A DNA stretch of 64,000 bases from Bryoerythrophyllum caledonicum (GCA_963971425.1 OZ020518.1:8597989-8661988); one strand, 5' to 3'. Shown: positions 34,900 through 46,982, numbered from the stretch's first letter. Notes: generated by a model from the letters alone, not told the origin. Numbers and translations: made by a program.

Positions 34900-35587
34900 A
34901 TGGCCTCAAAATGCCACTATTACCTCTGACAGAAAGTGAAGATGTATCGTTGCTACAAGAACTATAATCTGAGCTAGAAGCACAAAGAGCTCTTGAACTA
35001 CCACCGCTACCATACAATGGCTCCAAGTCTTGTTCTCTTTCCATACTTGCCTCTTCATCATCCAAGTCATCTTCTTCCTAATCTACCTCCTCAGCTTCTA
35101 TATCCAAGAGTCTCTGTACTCTAATATCATATTCCAGAGAAGGTGATAGACCTATCGGAGTAGAAACACTCACCATCTCTATTGCAAGAGACTCAATATA
35201 TCACAGCGAGTAATATGTCATTGGAGGGCTTACTCATTCATCCAGATAATTGCAACAAGAGATAAATGAATTTTTAGTGAAAATCCGAAAGTAAGTGACA
35301 TAAAACAAATAAAAAACATAGCAATAAATAAAACAAATACTGACAATAACAAAGGATTAGACTTACCTACTTAATCAATTCTTAAGAATCTTTTTTGGAG
35401 GCCTCTTCTCCAAACTCTCCTCCGTTTCTAATGGTGCCTTATACTTGTTGTTCTTAGAAACTACTTTAGGCAACATTGAACTCAGAGATGCTAAAACGTC
35501 TCTAAATATAAATGTATCAGACTCCAATGCCTCAAGGTAGTGTCCACTTTGACGACATGCGTGGACACTTGGACCTGGGAACATCAA
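34900..35587 (-). pseudogene. Unidentified broken minus-strand coding sequence with an acidic Ser-rich tail
   Basis: 35587-35375 reads MMFPGPSVHACRQSGHYLEA.. and ends in a basic KRPPKKILKN. 35165-34900 reads MVSVSTPIGLSPSLEYDI.., an acidic run (EEDDLDDEEASMERE) and a Ser-rich end, with one in-frame TAG. A GTAAGT donor at about 35368 suggests that the two pieces were separated by an intron. Protein-like composition suggests a former gene, possibly the tail of a transposon protein, but I recognise no family. Confidence 0.3.
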
Positions 35588-35639
35588 AATGCGTTTGTTG
35601 GGAATGACTCCATCAGGTCCCCCATATGACTAATAGAGC

Positions 35640-35990
35640 TGTCGCGGGGCGTGGCGTTGAGGGCCTCTCCGCATCGTAGTGTTTTAGCATAGATTAGTTT
35701 GTTACTAATCTAAGGGTTTAGGGACATACGGCGGTGCACTACATTCATTTGTGGATGTTTTTCATCCACTAAGGGTTGTGTATGTGTGTGCGTATAGCGC
35801 CGCACACGTCTTTGATTTGACATCTTTGTCAAGTCAAGCTTTGTGAGTGAGTTAGAGAGTGTTTAGTGATTACCTTTGCTTGTAAGTGATTGTTTATTAT
35901 TAGTAAAGGCTCCGCATTCTCTTATGCTATTTACACTCGTTGATTCTCCCTTCGTAGACTACAAGATGTTTCACTACTCTAGTGATTCAC
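35640..35990 (+). repeat. Solo LTR-like sequence, same family as 32100-32440
   Basis: It starts TGTCGCGGGGCG and shares with the minus-strand copy at 32.1-32.4 kb the CAAGTCAAGCTTTGTGAG, AGTGTTTAGTGA and CCGCATTCTCT blocks. It ends in short direct repeats of TTCACTAGTTA. No linked internal retroelement sequence in the same orientation was found, so a solo LTR is the simplest reading. Right border and target duplication unresolved. Confidence 0.5.
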
Positions 35991-37802
35991 TAGTTATTCA
36001 CTAGTTATTCACTTGATAAAGACCTCCATTTTTACTCTAGCTCTTGCCGCTTTTGCATTGAGAGAATTAGTGAAAGAGTTGAACATGATGGGTTACTAAA
36101 TGGATTACAATTATTTAGGTGTTATATGCAACATTTTCTTGAGTTTGAATAATAGGAGTTAGTGTTGGGTGAAGAGGAGTCGAAGGAGAGAGGCTGCTGA
36201 AGCATCTGCTACAGTTTGCAGGAGCCTTCAGCTCAAAGTGGCGAGAGAACGCTAAGGAACGCTAGGGAACCAAGGCAGCGAGGGCGATTTCGGAACATCC
36301 ACAAGCACTGATCCCGGAGGAGGGGACCTACGTGAAGTGACTGCAGGCTTGGGACAACTAAGGTCGGGACATGGACAACCTGCGAGCGAGTAACTTTGGA
36401 AGGTGCCGTGAACGAGCATCGAGCTTCGGGAATCGGGCAGGCTTAACCCTAAACAACGGGCACGTAAGAGACGCCCACGTGGCGGGAGTTTAAAAACTTA
36501 AGGAGGACCCTGCTCGGAAGAAGCGAGAGAGCAGTGCATTGGGTGCAACCATCAGACTTACCGCGTGGAAGCTACATGAGACCTTCTAGGGGAGCACATG
36601 CAGTCAGGGGGCAAGTGCTAGAAGAGCACAAAGGCGCGAGAAATGCATATATGTCAGGTACCTCCAAAAATCGTGCCACAGATCCTTAAGGCGTCAGTTA
36701 GGAAGCAAAATTTTGAGAAGTCCTTGGAGTCGACACCTTAAAAACTCAACTTTTGCAATTTTAGTTATTTTGCGATTTCGACTGCGGGTTTGAGTTTGTG
36801 GAAGAAATTTAAGATTAATGCTGTACAAAGTTTTCTAGTTTAAAAAAATTAACGTGACATTTAAAAAAAATTAATGTGACATTTAAAAAAAAATTAGTGC
36901 TAAACTTTGGGAGTAGATTACGAGGGCATTGTTACTCGGATGTAAGTGACATTTATGCTTATAGTTAGGGTTTTTGTCCTTTGATCTAATTTTAATAATA
37001 ATTTGGCATTTTTTGTGATTATTTATCAATGTACGTGATTTCATTGGAGGATTAGTGCTTTTGATCACCGTAGTCAATCTCCACTTCTCCCTTAGTTTTT
37101 GAGGTTGGAGTGAACACTTTCTAGTGTTTCTCTTTGTATTGCAAGTTTGCGACTCGGGCCATCCAGTGCAGGCGTGTGCCAGTGGCTCTGACTCCTTATC
37201 TTTCTTATTTTTATGTTGTTCGAAAAAGAGATCCGGGTTTGATTATTGGATTCTTGTGCGGTACCTCCCCGATGTTATGAGCTTGTTGCCGGTGTTTTCC
37301 AATGGAACCCTTTTCTATTGTATCTAGATTGTGATAGGGTACTGTGGAAATGAAGTCGGGTTTATGGCCGACAAGACCTTTCTATGTAAAGGGTTGAGGT
37401 TGAACCTGTGCTACCCGGAGGTGATGACCAGTGAACCACAAAGTTTGGTGGTTTTGCAAGTACATGTTGCCCGTTTGTATCCTTATCCTTTAGATAATAC
37501 TCATAGATAGGTCCCGAGGTGGTTGTTGTTTATGGTGAATACACATTGTCAGTATTACGAATCTCCCTCACCGAACTACTTAGAGAGTGCTTCCACCAGA
37601 GACTTTGGGCCAGGGTCAGATACCGTCGAGGCTTTTGAGCCTGTTTAGGCGTTGGATACCGACACTAGGCTTCGGGACTGGGGCATGGACATGTTTGACC
37701 ACATAAAGGACGATCTCCGTTATGTCGTGCAAGACAGATTCTCCGGACCGGCTTGGGGCATCTCCCTGCCCAATTGACGGCTCCAATATCAAACAAGGAT
37801 GA
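35991..37802. other. Intergenic; decayed coding-like stretch at about 37120-37790
   Basis: 36180-36660 is GC-richer with no coherent frame. From about 37120 the plus strand shows protein-like segments separated by stops (RSGFDYWILVRYLPDVMSLL, GYCGNEVGFMADKTFLCKG, WGMDMFDHIKDDLRYVVQD). They probably derive from a transposon but cannot be assigned. A small direct repeat of GTGACATTTAAAAAAA occurs at 36855-36890. Confidence 0.35.
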
Positions 37803-38570
37803 TGTTAGAGATTAAAGTTGCTCGTTGTTATTATGATATTGTAAATGGTTGACGTAGAATTAGAAAGTATAGGGGAGAAAATGAAAAGATATGATACGAT
37901 CCTAAAGTAGTTCCATATGTATTGGCAACGGTTGTTACCAATTGGTACTATAAGTAAAGGCTTTCGAAAGAAGGCCATATCTCACTTCAAACATTGCTTG
38001 TAATATCTTGTGTGTTTCATTTGCTTGAGCAATCATTTCTCTACCTTTTTGAACCTCACTAGGTTATGGGCCCACTCATATGAGTTGCGTGTGTAGAGTT
38101 TTAGTGCAAATTAGTTAGGAGGAGATCTTGAGAGTCTTTGACTGCTGGAGGTGCACAAGATCCAATTTGGACCAGTAGAGGTGTACAAGAGTTGACTCAA
38201 GGTTGTTTGAGCATTAGAGGTGCACAAGTGTTGATTCAAGGCCGTTGAAAGCATTGGAGGTGATTGAAGTCGATCTAAGGAGTTTCTAGGAGCATTGGAG
38301 GTGCACATTCAAGGGTGTTGACTTTGTAAGTGTTTACATTTGCACTTTTGCACTTTTGGACTTTGCCCATATTCATAGTACACAATCCATATGGGTAGCC
38401 CTAAAATTTGAGTGTTCTTGGTGTGTGTGCACGTCGCTGATACACATAATACGTAATCCGTATGCGTAGCTTTGAAACTTAAGTGTTCTAGGTGCATAAG
38501 TGCACATTGAAGCCTAAAAAAGGCTCATTGAGGGATTGAGGTGCACTAGTGCACATTGGAAGTTAGAAGT
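37803..38570 (+). repeat. 5' LTR and leader of the copia element
   Basis: Colinear with 44626-44887 and with 18181-18690. It contains CCATATGTATTGGCAACGG, GGTACTATAAGTAAAGG (a possible TATA-type core promoter) and repeated GGAGGTGCACA words. The LTR/leader border and primer-binding site are not resolved. Confidence 0.65.
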
Positions 38571-38588
38571 TAGTATTGGAGTGCAAAT

Positions 38589-40601
38589 ATGGCAACATGT
38601 GATGGCGAGAGTGCTGGAGTCACTGACAAGTTCAAATGTGAGAATTTCAATCTTTAGAAGTTCAAGATGGAGATGGTGTTGGCATCCATGAACCTTTGGG
38701 ACATTGTGGATGACTCCGAAGAGCCTCCATCCGAAGACAATGATTCAAAGGTGAAGAAGGATTATAGTCGGCGTGTGAAGAAGACCATGTCCGTCATTGG
38801 CTTCAACTTGGTGGACAACAAACTTGCCCACATCAAGAGTTCTAAAGGACCTTGGGAAGCATGGAAGACTTTGTGCAACATCTACAAAACAAGGAGCTTG
38901 TTCAACATCCTTTTCATTTGCCGCAAGTTCTTCACAACCAAGATCCAAGTCTAGGGAGATGATTTATTGAATCATGTCAACAAAGTGAAGGCACTTGCAA
39001 ATTAATTCACTTGATTAGATGTCCGGGTGAGAGATGAAGATGTGGTCATGACCTTGCTTGAGAGTTTGCCGCCTTCATATGAACACTTGATCACGGCCTT
39101 AGAAACCTTGGCAATGAAGAAGCTCGCCATGGAGTTTGTGACGACGCGGTTGATGCACAAAGTATCCAAGCGCAAAGAGAAGGAGCCCAATGGCAAAGAT
39201 GCGGCCTTGGTGTCAAAACAAACAAGTTGGGAGGCTCTTCTTCAACACGTGGCGAGCCCAAGGTATGTTACAATTGCGGCAAATCGGGCCACATTGTACA
39301 AAATTGCTTCAAGCCAAAGAAGCGGGAGTAGGACAACGCGAACCAAGTAAAGGAGAAGGAGAACGCCAATCATGCAAAGGAGGAAGATGATTACCCATTT
39401 TCAACTTAAGGTGGACCACATGCCAAGTCCATGTGTAAGTGGAATATGGATTTGGGCGCCACAAAACTCATGTCACCTCATAAGGCGGCATTTGACACGT
39501 ATGAAGTAATTACTCCATAGAATGTGCATTTGGGTGATAATAGTGTTGTGGAGGCTCTTGGCGTCAGATCTATTGTTGTTGAAGTACTTGTGAGGAGATG
39601 CTTTAAGGGGTTTAGAATCAAGGACGTTCTCCATGTGCCCAAGTTGCAAGCGAACTTGTTCTCCATGAGTAAACTTGTGACAAGTGGAATGGAGGTGCAA
39701 TTCAACGTGGATGGATGTGTGTTGAAGGCACCAAATAAAGATGTTCTTGTGGAAGCACCTCGTGAAGGCAATATGTATCAAGCAACTTTCATGAAAGTGT
39801 CTAAGACGGATGCGGCCAACGTGGCACAATCATCAACAAAGAGCGGTGCAATAGAGCTTTGGCATCGTCGTCTAGGTCATTTGAACATGAAAAGTGTGCA
39901 TTTACTTCAAAACATAGTAAGTGGCATGACTCCTGGCAAAGATAAATTACATATGTCATTTTGTCAAGGATGCGTGCAAAGCAAACAACATAGGACACCA
40001 TTTCCGAAGGATGGAGCGATGCGTGCAACAAAGCCTTTGGAGATTGTGCATTCGGATGTGTGCGGCTCCATGAGGACCACTTCCATAGGTGATGCAAAGT
40101 ATTTTGTGACCTTCATTTATGACTTTTTGAGGAGGGTGTAGGTGTACATCTTGAAGACAAAAGGGGAATGCCTTGAGAAGTTCAAGGAGTTCAAGGCCCT
40201 TGCGGAGAAGCAATTGGATTTCAAGGTGTTTCGGTCGGACGATGGTAGAGAGTTCATATCCAAAGGCTTTTGAAGTTTCTTGAAGAAACATGGCATTGAG
40301 ATGCACACGTCAAAACCTTACACGCCAAAGCAAAATGGAGTCGCGGAGCGTGCAAATTGTACCATAGTGGAAATGGGGAGGAGCATGATCCATGCATAAC
40401 GCCAAAAGCTTGAATTTTGGACGGAAGCGGTAGTCAAGGTGATCTTCATCCGCAATCGATGTCCAACGAGGGTTCTTGTCACTATCACATCTCAAGAAGC
40501 TTGGACTGGCTGCAAGCCATGCATTGCGCACATGAATGTGTTTGGATGCATTGCATATACGATGGTGCCGGATACAAATAAGGATAAGCTTGATGCAAAA
40601 G
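38589..40601 (+). pseudogene. Copia gag, protease and integrase, 5' part of the polyprotein
   Basis: Gag starts with ATG at 38589 (MATCDGESAGVTDKF) and has in-frame TAGs at about 38655 and 38952 and a frameshift before a CCHC zinc knuckle at about 39260-39310 (CYNCGKSGHIVQNC, C-x2-C-x4-H-x4-C). The protease motif is damaged: DLGAT in place of DSGAT. Integrase has the HRRLGHLN..CQGCVQSKQ zinc-binding region at about 39860-39990, HSDVCG with the first Asp, FRSDDGREF with the second, and QNGVAERA with the Glu. Stops at about 40139, 40272 and 40398 interrupt it. Coding stops at DKLDAK where the nested element begins and resumes at 42630 with GIKCLFLGY. Confidence 0.85.
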
Positions 40602-40784
40602 TGTTGCAGTTCGTAGGATCAGTATTCCTCCGGAATGCACTTAATCGTCACTAAATGCTTCTAAAGTAAACCGCTCCAGTTTTGTTCTGATAGAGACTTG
40701 TCATTTCTTCTAGAATCACTAAATAATCCACAAATATTAAGCACCAATCCACCGGATCCTCATTCTCACTCGTTCTACAACTAT

Positions 40785-40955
40785 TTCCGGATCCTTCCGG
40801 ATTCCGGATTTTAATAATAATTCTCGGATCCTTCTAGATTCCGGATTCTAGTAATAGTTTTTGAATCCTTCCAGATTCCGAATTCTAATAATAGTTTCCG
40901 GATCCTTCTCGACTCTGGACTTGTTACCCTAATTTCCGGATCCTTCCGGATTCCG
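40785..40955. repeat. Tandem about 60-bp CCGGATCCTTCCGGATTCCGG units
   Basis: Three to four units each contain (T)CCGGATCCTTC..GATTCCGGA followed by TTTTAATAATA or TTCTAGTAATAG. They lie inside the LTR-type insertion and give it its CCGGA-rich character. Confidence 0.75.
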
Positions 40956-42053
40956 GATAACTTCAGATGGAGTTCCTTCCGGACTTTTTAAGCGAGTGGT
41001 TGGGTACCATTGATCCTGTTTTGTGTAAGTGGCCGGATTTCCCACTGTCTTGTGACTTAAAGTGGCTAGACACCCACTGCCCCAAAACTTATAGTGGTTG
41101 GACACCCACTCTCCCTACTCCGCTAACCGGTGGTTGATTGCTACTGCTATACCTATACTCTTACAACATCCGGATGGCCATCCGAACGCGGTCACGCGGA
41201 GATAAGTCCGGACTACAACGACATTCCGGCAAGTGTTGTCGCAATTCTATCGAGTGAGTATTACGGTTTGCAATGAGGACTCCTTCTAGACATACACATC
41301 AGGCTTTTTCCTATCGTAGGGGTAGATTCCGGCCTCAACCAAAATCCGGGTTTACACGGATCTTCCGTGCCCTAAAGACTACCAGGAACACCTCTGCAAT
41401 ACATCTCTTCCCCTCCTGGCTTCTTCCGGACCCTGGAGACTACCAAATACACCTCTACAATACGTCTTCAGCTCTCCCGGGCGCTCTTCTAATGCAAGTC
41501 CTAACCGGTTACCTCAAGTTACAAACACAATAACGCTCACTACGACATAACCTATCCACAACAACACAAACCGCGATGGATCCCTTCCTCACAAAAACGC
41601 TCAACACTAGAATATAGAGAAATATAATCAAAAGCTAAGACGTCTTCAGCAAGAGGAAACAAGATGATGAGCCTCCGAAGATTCATCCTTTAAGTACTAA
41701 CTAACTTCCTAACCTTAGCTCCATCTTATCCGTGAGGAATCCAAAAAATCTTATCCTAACAATAAAAAGACTTATCTCTAAAAATCCGGAATTCAAATCT
41801 CAGATCCGAAATTTATAGATCTGAGATCCAGAAATCTAGAAATTCCCTAAAATCCGGAAATTCTTTGAAGTCTAGAAAAGCTTTCGGACTCACAGTTTTC
41901 TAGACTTAGGCATTCCGGATGCAAACTTCCCTTATTCTCCCTTGTAAGTAGCCGGGTGCATTTCTGAGCTCCATCGTTAATCGCTACTAATTCAAAAGGG
42001 ATTAGGGATTTCCTAATACTTCTTCCAACTATAGTGTCTTCTTATTGTTACGC

Positions 42054-42356
42054 CTAGGTGATTTCTTTATCTCCTTCCCGGCGTCTGTCTTCTCCGGCTG
42101 CTAAGTTCCGGATCCGGAAGCCGCTGCTAGAGATTATTCTGTTGATGGTGTTGCTGCCAACCTCCCTACCGACTAGATCTGCTTTCCCATAAGGTCCCGG
42201 AAGCTCTCTGTCGGACTCGTAGCTTCCTCGAAACACCGTCTCGAGGTCGGGAAAGTCTACCTCCGGAGGATAGTTGATGGCGGTATAGATGAGCGCCGGA
42301 ACATCGAAGGGGTTTCTTGCATGAGGATCTCCTCTTAGAGTTTCCCTGAGGAACAA
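42054..42356 (-). pseudogene. Open minus-strand remnant (100 aa) inside the CCGGA-rich element
   Basis: MFLRETLRGDPHARNPFDVP.. ends in a basic GEDRRREGDKEIT. It shares only a short DPHAR word with the gag-like remnant at 1.4-3.2 kb, so homology between the two proteins is not shown. It may be a short piece of the element's own coding region. Confidence 0.3.
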
Positions 42357-42624
42357 ACGGCTGCCAAATGAGGTCTATTTCATGATGACAGTTCCGGATT
42401 CCGGATCTCCCCTGAAATAGTCCGGATTTCTTCGGACGTCCGCACTAATACTAAGTACTCTAATAGTATTGTTTAAGGATTCCGGTTGGACCTAGATTCT
42501 TTATTACCTATTTCTACCTATTTGTGTCCTGCTGTAATAATCTATTTACTAATATTTTTATAACTTTTGTATCTAGCCGGATTTTAAGGCTATATCCGGA
42601 ATCGTGTTGGAACGAATTTCGACA

Positions 42625-44638
42625 AAAAGGTATAAAGTGTTTGTTTCTTGGCTATTGTGACGGCACTAAGGCATATTGGCTCATGTGCATTGAGACGAAG
42701 AAGATCATTAAGAGTCGTGATGTAGTATTTGTTGAAGGTACTACTTGTATTGGTGATGTTTTGGAGATGAATCCAAGTGGGAGAAGCGAGACCCCTACCT
42801 TGGTGGACGAATTTTCCAAACCACTACCCTTGAAAGATTGCAATGGCAATATCAAGAAAGAAGTGAGATTGGATGCTGAAGAAAGAGGTGTAGCATTTTC
42901 ATCAACACCTTCACCAAGCGATGAGGATTTGGGGAACTTACAACAGCCGCGGTATCCAAGAAGAGAGCGTCGCCCGCGTGGTGAATGGTGGAAGAGCCAC
43001 ATTTTGCGTCAACATAAAATAGAGCATGCAAATGTGGCGTCATTGGAGGATCATTTAAACATATGTGAGGCTGTGCAATCAGAGGATACAAGCAAGTGGG
43101 AGTCGGCCGTGCAAGAGGAATATGGCTCGCTCATGGCAAATGGCACGTGGGAGTTGGCTCTTTTTCTAAAGGATTGCAAGAGCGTTGGAGGCAAGTGGGT
43201 GTTGCATACAAAGAAGGATGCTTCGGGTCCAGTGGAGCTCCACAAGGCAAGATTTGTTGCCAAGGGGTACTCTCAAGTTGCAAGAGTGGACATTCTTGAG
43301 ACGTTCGCTCCCGCTGCCATGTTCACGACCATTCGGTGCATTCTTGCGCTTCGATCGGCCTTGGACTTGGAGATCCACCAAATGGATGTGAAGACAACAT
43401 TCTTAAATAGTGAATTAGAGGAGGACATTTACTTGGAGCAACCCCAAGGTTTTGACCAAGAAGACTTTGATCATCTTGTGTGCAAGCTCAAAAAATCATT
43501 GTATGGACTCAAGCAATCACCAAGAGCACGGTACCAATGCATCGATACTTTCTTCACCAAGGAAGGTTTTACAAGAAGCCAAGCGGACCATTCCTTGTAC
43601 ATCAAGCAAACGGGTGAGTATTTAGTGATAGCCCTCATCTATGTGGATGACTTGATCATCTTGGCTAGCATTTTGGCTAAGTTAGCATGGCTCAAAGGTA
43701 AACTTAATACGGAGTTTGAGATGAGTGATCCTAGTGAGTTAAAGTATTGTCTTGGTGTGGAATTTGTGAGAAACCGCAAGGCACGCACGATCTCCATGAG
43801 CCAAAAGAAGTATGTTGAGGAGGTGCTCAAGCGCTTCAACATGGAGGAGTGCAAGCCCATTGATACCCCTCTTGATGTGAATGTCAAGTTGTTGAAGCTT
43901 TTGAAAGAAGAGTTTCAAGCCATTCAAGGTGAGATGGAAGTCCTTCCATACAAGAGTGGAGTTGGATCCTTGGTCTATGCTATGGTAGGCACACGGCCTG
44001 ACCTTGCTTTAGCGGTGAGCATGGTGAGCCATTTCATGTCTAAGGCTGATCCAACATATTGGAGTGCCGTGAAGCGCATCATGCAATACTTGCAAGATAC
44101 TATAGACCACAAATTGTGCCTTGGTGGTAAGGACATTGCTTTAAAGGGGTATCGCGATGTGGATTGGGCCGGAGATGCGAACGTGCGTCGTTCGACGGCG
44201 GGATATGTGTTCTTTGTTGGAGTTGGTGCCATCTCGTGGAATTGCAAGAGGCAACCAACCATTGCCTTGTCGATGACGGAGGCGGAGTACATGGCAACTA
44301 GCCATAGAACAAAGGAGGTAATTTGACTTTGCAAGCTTTTGGTGGATGTGGGGTTTGCTCAAGAAGGAACAACAACCACCATGTGCAACAAGCAATGGTG
44401 TGTAGCTCTTGCAAAAAATTCTACACCTCACTCATGCACAAAGCACATTGATGTGCAACATCACTTCATTTGCAAGAAGTTGGAGAGTGGCAAGATTAGC
44501 TTGAAGTATTGTCCAACGGAAGACATGGTGGCGGATGTGTTGACGAAAGCACTTGAGAAAGAGCAACATCAAATGTTAGCAATGGCAATGGGATTGCGAG
44601 AAGGTAACTACTTGCAAAATGGAAGTGTTAGAGATTAG
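42625..44638 (+). pseudogene. Copia integrase tail, reverse transcriptase and RNase H (mostly open)
   Basis: Continuing the frame from the 5' part, the sequence reads GIKCLFLGYCDGTKAYWL, then the RT with KWVLHTKKDASG, RFVAKGYSQ, QMDVKTTFLNSELEEDIYLE, KSLYGLKQSPRARY and the active site YVDDLIILA. RNase H follows, with DVDWAGDANVRRSTAGYVFF, SMTEAEYMATS and ADVLTKALEKEQHQM. Only one stop (TGA at 44324) interrupts it before the terminator at 44636-44638. The uninterrupted frame that begins at 42524 includes about 35 residues from the nested element and is therefore a chimera, not the original start. This is the best-preserved retroelement domain in the window. Confidence 0.9.
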
Positions 44639-44887
44639 AATTGCTCGTTGTTATTATGATACGATAAATAGTTGAGGTAGAAGGGAAAGTAAAGGGGAGA
44701 AAATGGAAAGATGTGATACAGACTTAAAGTAGTCCCATATGTATTGGCAAAGGTTGTTACCTATTGGTACTATAAGTAAAGGCGATTGAAAGAAGGCCAT
44801 ATCTCACTCCTAGCATTGTTTGTAATACCTTGTGTGTTTCATTTGCTTGTGCAATCATTTCTCTACTTTTTTTGAACCTCAATAGAT
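44626..44887 (+). repeat. Truncated 3' LTR of the copia element
   Basis: It matches 37803-38068 from TGTTAGAGATTA to TTGAACCTCA, then diverges abruptly into unrelated sequence starting ATGAAGGAGGAG. Confidence 0.75.
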
Positions 44888-45269
44888 GAAGGAGGAGCGT
44901 CAGCGGACGCCGTCTTTTAACGACTAGTATGTGTTCAAGCTCTTGCCCTAACATTTGAAATTGGAGGCCCTTCAATCATATAGGAGGTGAACCACGCAAC
45001 ATAATGCACAGTTGGACCCTGTTGAGGAATACAAGCGCCAACGTATAGAGTTGGTGACTGTACTCAAGGAGAGTGCAATTGCCCAACTCTCGACTTCCAC
45101 CAAGGAGCCTAAGGTGGAAGAGAGTTTCCTTGGTGAGCACTCCAGGGGCTAGGGCATTGCCTTTGTGGCTGAACGATTTGGCATGTCACGTTTGGTCGTG
45201 GCTATAAGTGCGGCATTGATGGCATTGATCGCAACAAAAATCTACACTTGCAACCTGCATGAGTGCGCT
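44888..45269. other. Unidentified sequence with a coding-like stretch
   Basis: 44990-45250 reads on the plus strand as DPVEEYKRQRIELVTVLKES.. and then EEYK/KEPKVEE-rich sequence with one stop. It could be part of a gypsy gag, but no diagnostic motif is present. Confidence 0.3.
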
Positions 45270-45309
45270 CTAAACCTATTGATTTAAAAGAAGTAGAAAG
45301 ACGGTTGTA

Positions 45310-46982
45310 CAGTGGGGTTCAAAAATAAATCGAATTTTTGTTGGGAGGGTGAATAAAAAAAAATGTTGCAACTTTGAAGAGCTCCTGCCTGCTTAAAAAT
45401 TCATCAAGTCAGAAGCCGTAAAGTGCGTTGAAAAGGTGGTGGAATGTACTTTACTATAAACTAATTTGACATAACAAAAATATAGTACAATACAATAGTT
45501 TAAAATATCATAACAAAGTAGCTACTATCTAGTGCTACCACCTTGTGCTAAAATAACAGCTTGCATTCTATCAAGCATACTTTCAATGAAGGTATGGAGT
45601 TGCTCTAGAGGTATTGTGTCCCACACGGATTGAATGGTTTGCACCATTTCTTCCTTATTTCTTGGTCTACCACGATGGCGTAACAAATCTTTGACAATCT
45701 TCCATATATTCTCTATGGGGTTCAAGTCTGGAGAGTTTGCAGGCCATTTTAGCTTTTTCACCCCATGAGCTTGTCTCTACTGTAATGGAAGTAAGTTGCG
45801 GTGGACTAGAGCACCGTCTTCCATAAGTATCATTTGCTCGTGGTCATCATGCATAAAATAGAATCCACTAAATGTTCTTTCATAAACAAGATTCACAAAA
45901 TAGCTTGTTGTCGTCATATTTGAAGGTATAGGAACTAGTGGGCATTTATCGAAGCCACTAAATGCCCTCCAAACCATCACTAAAGTACGCCTTGATTTGA
46001 AAGATGGAGCAATGCAATCCCGTGCATGTTTTTCGTGTGACTTCCGCCATACTCTAGTTGTCTTCTATCATCTAGAACTAAATGTACCAATATCCGAATC
46101 CCACGCTCAGATATTTTTCGATGCCTGCCACATTGACTTTTCAAGGACTCTACACTTCCACGGACCTTCTAATTTGTCAAAATAGTGGAAATGGTTGAAC
46201 ATGGAACATTCAATTCTTCTCCAATATCCTTACATTTCATCCCACCCTCATGCATCCCTACAATCCGACTCTTCTCTTCGGTACTAGGAATCCGATACTT
46301 CATGATGCTCAATCCTCACATAAATTGAAGTATGCAAACGTGAGTACAGCTCCAGGCAACTTCACGGCTCCAACAACTTCACAACTTTGTACCGTCAACT
46401 CCAAGAGGCAACTACACTCACAATGCCTCACTTCATCGTTCCGTGAATATAGTGTAGACCAGACTATTTGAAATTTCCTACACTAATTGAAAATTTACAT
46501 GCAATTGTTGACTAACATACACTTGCTTGAGAACAAGTACCCAATCAGAATTTGGCATGCACATGCTTTGATGGAAATTAGTGTAAGTGATCTACATCAA
46601 TAATCCCTCTACACTATATTTAGTGTTTAGTGTAGTAATTCAGTTTGGTGTTCTAATCTATGTCTACATCATTAAACACTATCAAGAGCAATGAACAATT
46701 GCCATGGAAGCATCACAAGTGGCTCAAGGAGCTCAAGAGTCAATGATCCTTTTCTAAGCTCTTGACAACAAAATTTACTAAATCTATCCATATTCTCTAA
46801 TTTGTGACAACTTTCTGTGATTCATTGGTGGACATTAGTAACCACTCACTCCTTAATACGTTGCAATTTGTTTGGTGAAGAAAGGTGTCCAATTCAGGGA
46901 GCTAGATTTTTGAGAACATGAGGCTTCATGTGAAACCGGAAGCTACCGCAATAAAAAATCGATTTATTTTTGGACCCCACTG
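45310..46982 (-). mobile_element. Tc1-like DNA transposon, 1,673 bp
   Basis: TA at 45308-45309 and 46983-46984 flank inverted termini CAGTGGGGTTCAAAAATAAA and CAGTGGGGTCCAAAAATAAA (right end reverse-complemented), followed by TCGA on both. The transposase remnant is on the minus strand at 45525-46303. TA duplication, terminal repeats and transposase together make the assignment firm. Confidence 0.9.
45525..46303 (-). pseudogene. Tc1-like DD34E transposase pseudogene, internally deleted
   Basis: From an ATG at 46303 the minus strand reads a helix-turn-helix region (STEEKSRIVGMHEGGMKCKD, then IGEELNVPCSTIS) and a stop. It continues with a GRHRKISERGIRILVHLVLD block in another frame and then a catalytic part with VMVWRAFSGF, LMEDGALVH (second Asp) and WPANSPDLNPIENIWKIVKD (Glu). 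Thirty-four residues separate that Asp and Glu, which is DD34E. A TAG lies between them at about 45777. The region between the second HTH and VWRKSHEKH is too short for a full Tc1 transposase, so the middle, including most of the first catalytic strand, is deleted or scrambled. The protein would not be functional. Confidence 0.85.

Larger units (their letters stand above)
40602..42624. mobile_element. LTR-type insertion (TG..CA, 5-bp AAAAG duplication), copy 2 of the CCGGA-rich family
   Basis: It starts TGTTGCAGTTCG at 40602, ends TTTCGACA at 42624, and is flanked by AAAAG at 40597-40601 and 42625-42629. Removing the insert and one AAAAG restores the copia frame across DAK-GIKCL, so both borders are exact. 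The right 150 bp match 3560-3714. Length is 2,023 bp; I see no internal pair of LTRs, so it is either a long solo LTR or a non-autonomous element. Its coding remnant is on the minus strand at 42054-42356. Confidence 0.9.
37803..44887 (+). mobile_element. Ty1/copia element, split by a nested insertion; 3' LTR truncated
   Basis: The 5' LTR starts TGTTAGAGATTA at 37803; the 3' copy starts identically at 44626, overlapping the pol stop codon. The two LTRs align up to about 44887 (..TTGAACCTCA), where the 3' copy stops matching. The 5' copy continues, as the LTR at 18.2-18.7 kb does, so the 3' LTR is probably truncated. Gag-pol runs 38589-44638 and is interrupted by the 2,023-bp insertion at 40602-42624. 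No convincing target duplication was found, as expected for a truncated 3' end. A short duplicated block (GTAGC..TTGAGTGTTCT) lies at 38375-38510. Confidence 0.85.

Noticed and set aside
39473-40306. Minus-strand open frames over the copia integrase
   Set aside because: Shadows of the plus-strand pol reading frame.
42524-42629. ATG at 42524 as the start of the long copia open frame
   Set aside because: The first about 35 codons lie in the nested LTR-type element; the copia frame enters from 40601 across the AAAAG duplication.
37803-44887. A 5-bp target duplication for the copia element
   Set aside because: Sequence before the 5' LTR (GATGA) does not match that after 44887, and the 3' LTR appears truncated.
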